This document shows, piece by piece, positions 57,318 to 64,000 of a DNA stretch of 64,000 bases (positions within the stretch are counted from its first letter, which is position 1; every line of letters starts with the position of its first letter). The translations under genes were made by a program, and so were the position numbers. The notes under the pieces are model-generated. The model had not been told where the DNA came from. It saw only the letters and a program-made list of their open reading frames with translations, and searched no databases. This DNA comes from Plecoglossus altivelis (Eukaryota > Chordata > Actinopteri > Osmeriformes > Plecoglossidae). The stretch is taken from assembly GCA_036571765.1 (NCBI GenBank), contig BROE01000002.1:848521-912520 (forward strand), in the 5' to 3' direction.

Positions 57318-60300
57318 TCACTCCAGACTCCAGCCAACTGGAGGTCAGAGGTCAGGGTCAAACACAGTGTTACCAAGGAGCCTGTTACTACGACAACATC
57401 ACGACTCATCATGGCTGTGGTTTATACTCACAGGTGATTGGTCCAATGCTGACAGGCTTGAGGGGTACGAGTTCGTCGACAGATCGAGGTGACCTTCCTG
57501 AACACACCTGTGGAGAGACACCAGACAGAGAGATCAGCGAGTCAGAGAGACAAGAGAGACCAGAGAGACATCAGGGACTGAGAGAGACCAGAGAGTCAGA
57601 GTTACTGGAGACCAGGAAGTCAGAGAGACCAAAGACAGAGTGGCCAAAGCATCAGGAAAACCAGGAAGGAGGGTGGGAGGACTCACAGGAGAGCAGGAGG
57701 AGTTCCTCTGGTCACACAGGTGGAGGCTGCAGTGCAGGTAGACGTTCCTGTAGTCCACCTGGAACAGGAACAGCAGCGCAGAGAAGCGAGCCTGGAGGGA
57801 CAAGCCACTCTCTTCCACGCTCACCTGGCGACGGTCGGTAGGACACCTGGAGATATGATGAGTTTTAGACACAAACACAGACACAAGGAAACACATTTCA
57901 ATATCCAAGCTCACATACTTGTGCTGGATGAGGAAGTGTTTCAAGACGTCATCGGGATCAGGGGAGTGGGTAGCGTAGCAGTCCTCCAGAACGACCACAA
58001 AGGCCTCAGAGTCTACCTCTTCAACAGACACGCCCATGTGTAGGATGGAGCCCAGGCGCAGTGTGACCGGGCCTGCAGGGTAAGGAGCTGTGTAGTTGGC
58101 ATCACGGAACAGAGACATGGAGGTCCTAACCTTAGGACCCCTGCCTGAGAGGCTGATAAGATTGAATGGAAACAGAAAACAACAGTGTCAAAGTAGTGTG
58201 TGTGTATGAGAGAGAGTGTGTATGAGAGAGGGAGAGTGTGAGTGCATGAGAGATAGAGAGAGAGAGAGAGAGAGAAAATGTTTGTATGAGAGAGAGATTG
58301 GTTGTGTATGAGAGAGAGAGTGTGTGTATGAGAGAGAGAGAGAGAGAGCATATGGGAGAGAGAGAGTGCATGAGAGAGTGTGTGTATATGAGAGAGAAAG
58401 AGAGAGAAAGAGTGTGTATGAGAGGGGGAGTGTGAGTGTATGAGAGAGAATGTTTGTATGAAAGAGAGAGTGTGTGTATTGTCAAGTGTGTAGTAGTGCA
58501 CCGTGCAGGTGTGTGTCAGTGTGCTGTTTGTTCAGTGTGTGTTTGTGTGTCAGTGTGTGTGTCAGTGTGTGTGTTTGTGTCAGTGTGTGTGTGTGTGTCA
58601 GTGTGTGTGTCAGTGTGTGTGTTTGTGTGTGTGTATCTTTGTGCATGTGTCAGTATGTGTTTGTGTGTGTGTTAACCTACACCAGGTATGGTAGGATCAA
58701 ATCCAGGCCAATCTCTAATAAATTGAGAAAGAATTAAAAAGTAAAAAAGTGAAAGTATTAATCTTATGAATTAAATAAATACATTTGAGTAATATATGAA
58801 CAATTTACCAAAAGAAACAGATGATTAATTTATTCATGTGAAATGAAGGATTAGACATTTATGTTTACATTTTGAATTAATTTAACAAAGTCTATTTATA
58901 TGTAAATATACAGTATTTGACCATGTCAGTACATGAACAACTGAAAGAGTGCTTTAAATTATGGAATGAATAATTCCATGAGATCCTTATGAAATATTTA
59001 AAGAAAAGGCATATTGCTAACTATTCATCCGTTCACACTCACCTTGGCAAAGCACTCCTGCATCGTTCACATGATTACAATTGTGTGTGCCGAATGGCAG
59101 ATGGCTGCAGTTTGCCAGGGACGGCTCCGACCCTGAACACCTGACCTCCTCCAGCCAGATGGGCCCGCTACTCAGGGTGAATCTGTTACTGGTGAGGGTA
59201 GACAGGGCATTGCCACAGCCCAGCTGCCTGCACACCACCTGGGCCTGGCTCAGGTCCCAGATGTCATCACACACCGTCCCCCATTGGCCCTGGTGGAAGA
59301 TCTCCACTCTGCCAGAGCAGGAACTGTACCCCTCAGATAGACGTAACTCCCCCTCCACTCCTGATGGGGTGATGGGTGGAGAGGTGGGTGTGGAGGTGAT
59401 GGGTGAAGAGGTGGGTGTGATGGGAGGAGAGGTGGGTGTGGAGGTGATGGGTGGAGAGGTGGGTGTGGAGGTGATGGGTGGAGAGGTGGGTGTGGAGGTG
59501 ATGGGAAGAGAGGTGGGTGTGATGGGAAGAGAGGTGAGTGTGGAGGTGATGGGAGTAGAGGTGGGTGTGATGGGTGGAGAGGTGGGTGTGGAGGTGATGG
59601 GTGGAGAGGTGGGTGTGGAGGTGATGGGTGGAGAGGTGGGTGTGGAGGTGATGGGAGGAGAGGTGGGTGTGATGGGAGGAGAGGTGGGTGTGGTGGGAGG
59701 AGAGGTGGGTGTGATGGGAGGAGAGGTGGGTGTGGAGGTGATGGGTGGAGAGGTGGGTGTGGAGGTGATGGGAGGAGATGTGGGTGTGGAGGTGATGGGA
59801 GGAGATGTGGGTGTGGAGGTGATGGGAGGAGATGTGGGTGTGGAGGTGATGGGAGGAGATGTGGGTGTGGAGGTGATGGGAGGAGATGTGGGTGTGGAGG
59901 TGATGGGAGTAGAGGTGGGTGTGATGGGAGGAGAGGTGGGTGTGGTGGGAGGAGAGGTGGGGGTGGAGGTGATGGGAGGAGATGTGGGTGTGGAGGTGAT
60001 GGGAGGAGATGTGGGTGTGGAGGTGATGGGAGGAGATGTGGGTGTGGAGGTGATGGGAGGAGATGTGGGTGTGGAGGTGATGGGAGGAGATGTGGGTGTG
60101 GTGGGAGGAGAGGTGGGTGTGATGGGAGGAGAGGTGGGTGTGATGGGAGGAGAGATGGGTTTGGAAGTCATGGGAGGAGAGGTGGGTGTGATGGGAGGAG
60201 AGGTGGGTGTGGAGGTCATGGGAGGAGAGGTGGGTGTGGAGGTCATGGGAGGAGAGGTGGGTGTGATGGGAGGAGAGGTGGGAGTGATGGGAGGAGAGGT

Positions 60301-63300
60301 GGGAGTGGAGGTGATGGGTGGAGAGGTGGGTGTGATGGGAGGAGAGATGGGTGTGGAGGTGATGGGAGGAGAGGTGGGTAAGAAGTGGAGCGTGATTGGG
60401 TGAGGGTTTGGGGTGTGTGTGGGGGGGTGAGGTGGGGAGGGGTGAGGTGGGGAGAGAGGTGGGGGGAGTGGAGGTGATGGGTGGAGAGGTGGGTGTGGAG
60501 GTGATGGGAGGAGAGGTGGGTGTGGAAGTGATGGGAGGAGAAGTGGGTGTGGAGGTAATGGGTGGAGATGTGGGTGTGGAGGTGATGGGAGGAGATGTGG
60601 GTGTGGAGGTGATGGGAGGAGATGTGGGTGTGATGGGAGGAGAGGTGGGGGGGATTGGGGGTGATGGGAGGAGAGGTGGGTGTGATGGGAGGAGAGGTGG
60701 GTGTGGAGGTGATGGGAGGAGAGGTGGGTGTGATGGGAGGAGAGATGGGTGTGGAGGTCATGGGAGGAGAGGTGGGTGTGGAGGTGATGGGTGGAGAGGT
60801 GGGTGTGGAGGTGATGGGTGGAGAGGTGGGTGTGGAGGTGATTGGTGGAGAGGTGGGTATTATGGGAGGAGAGGTGGGTGTGGTGGGAGGAGAGGTGGGA
60901 GTGATGGGAGGAAAGGTGGGTGTGGAGGTGATGGGAGGTGAGATGGGTGTGGAAGTGGTAAGAGGTGTGATGGGTGTGGAGGTGATGGGAGGAGGTGAGG
61001 AGGTGATGGGAGGAGATGTAGGCATGGAGGTGATGGGAGGAGAGGTGGGTGTGGAGGAGGTAAAAGATGAGGTGGGTCTGTAGGTGATAGGAGGAGAGGT
61101 CGAGGTGATGAGTAGAGATGAGGGTGTGGAGGTGATGGGAGAAGAGGTGGGTGTGGAGGTGATAGGAGGAGAAGTGGGTGTGGAGATGATGGGAGGGGAG
61201 GTGATGAGAGCAGAGATGGGTGTGGAGGTGATGGGAGTAGATGAGGAGGTGATGGGAGGAGATGTAGGCATGGAGCTGAAGGGAAGAGAAGTGGATGTCG
61301 AGGTAGTGAGAGGTGAGGTGGGTCTGGAGGTGATAGAAGGAGATGTGGGTGTGGAGGTAGTGAGAGGTGAGGTGGGTCTGGAGGTGCTAGAAGGAGAGGT
61401 GGAGGTGATGGGAGGAGAAGTGGGTCTGGAGGTGATGGGAGGAGATGTGGGTGTGGAGGTGATGGGAGGAGAAGTGGGTCTGGAGGTGATGGGAGGAGAG
61501 GTGGGAGTGGAGGTGATGGGAGGAGAGGTGGAGGTGATGGGAGGAGAGGTGGGTGTGATGGGAGGAGAGGTGGGTGTGGAGGTGATGGGAGGAGAGGTGG
61601 AGGTGATAGTAGGAGAGGTGGGTTTGGAGGTAGTGAGAGGTGAGGTGGGTCTGGAGGTGCTAGAAGGAGAGGTGGAGGTGATGGGTGGAGAGGTGGGTGT
61701 GGAGGTGATGGGAGGAGAGGTGGGTGTGATGGGAGGAGAGGTGGGTGTGGTAGGAGGAGAGGTGGGAGTGGAGGTGATGGGAGGAGATGTGGAGGTGATG
61801 GGAGGAGAGGTGGGTGTGATGGGAGGAGAGGTGGGTGTGGAGGTGATAGGAGGAGAGGTGGGAGTGGAGGTCATGGGAGGAGAGGTGGGTGTGGAGGTGA
61901 TTGGAGGAGAAGTGGACGTGGAGGTGATGGGTGGAGAGGTGGGTGTGGAGGTCATGGGAGGAGAAGTGGGTGTGGAGGTGATGGGAGGAGAGGTGGGTGT
62001 GGAGGTCATGGGAGGAGAGGTGGGTGTGGAGGTGATGGGAGTAGATGAGGAGGTGATGGGAGGAGATGAGGCATGGGTGATGGAGAGAGGTGGGTGAGGG
62101 AGGTGAAAAGATGAGGTGGGTCTGTAGGTGATAGGAGGAGAGGTCGAGGTGATGAGTAGAGATGAGGGTGTGGAGGTGATGGGAGAAGAGGTGGGTGTGG
62201 AGGTGACGGGAGGAGAGGTGGGTGTGGAAGTGATGGGAGGAGAAGTGGGTCTGGAGGTGATGGGAGGAGATGTGTTGAGGAAATCGACAGGGAGTGTGTG
62301 AGTTGTTGGTTCTGCGGGGTTGAGAGCTGAAGGTGAATTTTGGGGTATAAGTGCTGGGTATGGATGTGGCAGGATAAGTGACCACTTGATTATCTGTAGG
62401 AGAAAGTTACCAACCAACATGGGCATAGCATTTAATGTTGTGATCATATAAAAAGACAAATAACATCATAAATGTTAACTTCTAACATCATATAAAAATG
62501 TAAATTACAAAATCTAACTCACCAACACAGACAACCCCAGCATCTTCACCATGACTACAGTCATGGGAACCGAAGCCACGTTGGTTGCAGTCTATCAGCA
62601 GGGACTCCAACCCTGAGCACCTGACGTCATCCATCCAGATGGGTCCTCTGCCTGGGCCAAAGTAACCTTGGATAGGGGCAGAGAGGCTTGGCGCACAGCC
62701 CCCAGCTGTCTGCACACCACCTGGGCGTGGTTCAGGTCCCAGATCTCTATCTCGTTCGCACAAACAACAGTACCCGCGTGCCCCATTTACTGCCCCTTGG
62801 TGGAAAGATCCAAACTGCGCACAGAATGCTATCTACTGTGATTACTCCACTGCGCAGCAGACTACTCCGCATCCGCTCCTCCCTTTCCCTCCTGGTAGTA
62901 CGTGGCCCCGGCGATCCCAAGGATGGAGGATGATGGGTCACTCGCTCGATCGCCAGTGGCGGTTGGACCCAGATCTGGTGTGGGTGAGCGAGAGCGCCTC
63001 CGTCTGAGCACTAGAATAGGAGAGAACGACAATCTGCGCACGTGTTTGAGAGACGGCGAGATAGGTATAGATAGTTGCTTCATACGGAAACGGAAACCAA
63101 CAAGCTCACAGAAAAAAAGTGTCGAAAGTCAAAGAGATGTATTATCAAGAGACCCACCACACCTCTACAGTACCACAGCGCGCGTCTTCATGATGGGTAC
63201 AGTTGTGGGGTCCGAAGCCCTGGTGACTGCAATCCATCGGGGAGGACTCCCACCCAGAACACCCCACACCATCCAGCCAGATGGGCCCGCTGCCCTCTTC

Positions 63301-63489
63301 GAAGCTGGACCTGGTGGGGGCAGACAGGGCACGGCCGCAGCCCAGCTGACGGCACACCACCTGGGCATCCTGCAGGTCCCATTTGTCATCACACACCGTA
63401 CCCCACTGGTCCTGGTGGAAGATCTCCACTCTGCCGGAGCAGGAAGGGTTGTCAGGGTAACCGTTGACCAATCTCAGGGGAACACTGGC
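57318..63489 (-). CDS. Gene C: paralogue of gene B, SRCR-SRCR-mucin-SRCR-ZP-C (5' end outside window)
   Basis: Exons in transcript order: about 63175-63489 (SRCR, like B SRCR-2), 62523 to about 62750 (SRCR, like B SRCR-3, 5' part damaged), 59043-62393 (mucin repeat of about 1000 residues running directly into an SRCR domain, GVEGELRLSEGYSSCSG), 58681-58714 (34 bases), 57919-58152 and 57687-57846 (ZP-C), 57432-57507 (RSPRS site and VSIGPIT) and 57318-57337 (F-G-W-S-L-E-stop). Junction phases agree from 59043 to the stop. The 34-base exon exactly converts the phase left by the SRCR exon into that needed by ZP-C, so the protein passes from SRCR to ZP-C with no ZP-N. A one-frame slip near 60380-60470 in the mucin and the scrambled segment 62745-63175 look like consensus errors. 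The signal peptide and first SRCR should lie beyond 64000. Confidence 0.82.
58195..58670 (-). repeat. GAGAGAG/GTGTGTG microsatellite in gene C ZP-C intron
   Basis: (GA)n-rich at 58205-58470 and (GT)n-rich at 58530-58670. Positional counterpart of 45140-45600 in gene B. Confidence 0.9.
59355..62280 (-). repeat. Gene C mucin repeat: TSTPTSPPI / TPTSPPI units
   Basis: About 2.9 kb of 27-base units (TSTPTSPPI) mixed with 21-base units (TPTSPPI) and variants such as TSRPTSPPI, TSTSPPI and SSTPITS, all coding on the minus strand within one exon. Pro and Thr/Ser dominate, and N-glycosylation sequons are absent from the main unit. Unit order is irregular. A different unit from gene B's suggests that each paralogue expanded its own array. 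Confidence 0.85.
62745..63175 (-). other. Scrambled segment between two gene C SRCR exons
   Basis: The left edge begins as the SRCR-3 exon (QVVC, DLNHAQ) and then loses frame. GTACCCGCGTGCCCCATTTA and GGTGGAAAGATCCAAACTGC resemble corrupted forms of the expected GTCCCCCACTGG and GGTGGAAGATCTC text. The right edge corrupts the end of the SRCR-2 exon. The intron and both exon ends are therefore unreliable here. Confidence 0.6.
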
Positions 63490-63884
63490 TGTAACAGGAA
63501 GCACATCTTTGACTCAGGTAGTTGCATTTAAAGAGAAATAAATAGAAATTGTGTGTGAAAGCTTCTTGTTTGTTGAAAGATTTAATTTATTAATTTTGTT
63601 TTGTTTAAGTTGATGAATGAACTTTAAATGAATAGTTGTTAAATCTTTGAGTTTAGGGTGACATGCCATTAGTACATTTGAGTGCACTACACTGAGTAAA
63701 CATGAAAAAATGAAAAATAACAAAAATCACAAAAATACCAATTAAAGATGGAATGAATGAATGAATGAATTGTAACTTGAGTTTTTTTATCCACACATTT
63801 GTTACCCTGTCCATATTTCCTTGACTCAAATAACTAAAACATGACGTAAAAAAAAAAGTGACGTGACGTAAGTGACGTATTGTC

Positions 63885-64000
63885 AAGTACGGTGACCCAT
63901 ACTTGAAATTTACCCTCTGCGTTTAACCCATCCAAGTGCACACACAGCAGTGAGTACTGGGCAACCGCACGCACACACAGTGAACATACACCAAGCATTC
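63885..64000 (-). mobile_element. tRNA-derived SINE, copy 4, cut by window end
   Basis: GTGACGTATTGTCAAGTACG, AAATTTACCCTCTGCGTTTA and GAACATACACC follow the same order as in the copies at 40583 and 43540. The tRNA-like head would lie past base 64000. Confidence 0.8.

Noticed and set aside
59081..62097. Plus-strand GVEVMGGEVG repeat frames
   Set aside because: Antisense of gene C's mucin and SRCR exon; no splice or protein support on the plus strand.

Overview
The window is vertebrate nuclear DNA, almost certainly from a teleost fish. Genes are split into many exons with GT/AG introns. The recognisable proteins are vertebrate orthologues, and the spaces between them hold tRNA-derived SINEs, fragments of a fish non-LTR retrotransposon, palindromic MITE-like elements and a very high load of (GT)n, (CA)n and (CT)n microsatellites. 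That load resembles what is known for codfishes, but I cannot assign a species. There are two N gaps (25579-25793 and 42294-42732). Several stretches look like poorly polished long-read consensus: near-copies of neighbouring sequence full of single-base indels.

Left part (1-26.3 kb, plus strand): four conserved housekeeping-type genes. They are the 3' end of mri1 (methylthioribose-1-phosphate isomerase, methionine salvage), the small basic L10K/C19orf53-like gene, slc25a23 (EF-hand-regulated mitochondrial ATP-Mg/phosphate carrier, SCaMC-3 type) and khsrp (four-KH-domain RNA-decay and splicing factor). In human, MRI1 and C19orf53 are neighbours on 19p13, as are SLC25A23 and KHSRP, so the order supports the calls. 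Slc25a23 appears to lack its EF2/EF3 exons in this assembly. Khsrp carries a degraded duplication of its KH1 exons and a 74-base insertion in its KH2 exon.

Right part (26.8-64 kb, minus strand): a cluster of three related secreted-glycoprotein genes ending in the same ZP-type C-terminal module. Gene A (26798-32922) has a signal peptide, three Thr-rich-stalk plus D8C units (the uromodulin/GP2 cysteine module), a short Cys-rich exon and a full ZP module. Gene B (44232-53980) has a signal peptide, three SRCR domains, a very large Ser/Thr/Pro repeat (mucin-like) region, a fourth SRCR domain and then only the ZP-C half. Gene C (57318 to beyond 63489; its 5' end is outside the window) repeats the B layout with a different mucin repeat. 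All three end with a dibasic or R-x-x-R cleavage site, a G-P-I-T external hydrophobic patch and a stop a few residues later, with no transmembrane or GPI segment. They resemble uromodulin, GP2 and DMBT1: filament-forming or microbe-binding mucosal glycoproteins. This is the most interesting system in the window.

Between genes A and B (33-44 kb) lie transposon remnants, an unusual A/C-rich stretch without recognisable genes (37.3-39.8 kb) and a roughly 1.85-kb duplication of gene B's 3' flank on either side of the second gap. A clean nup155-like exon sits in the segment between the copies. I read this as misassembly unless shown otherwise.
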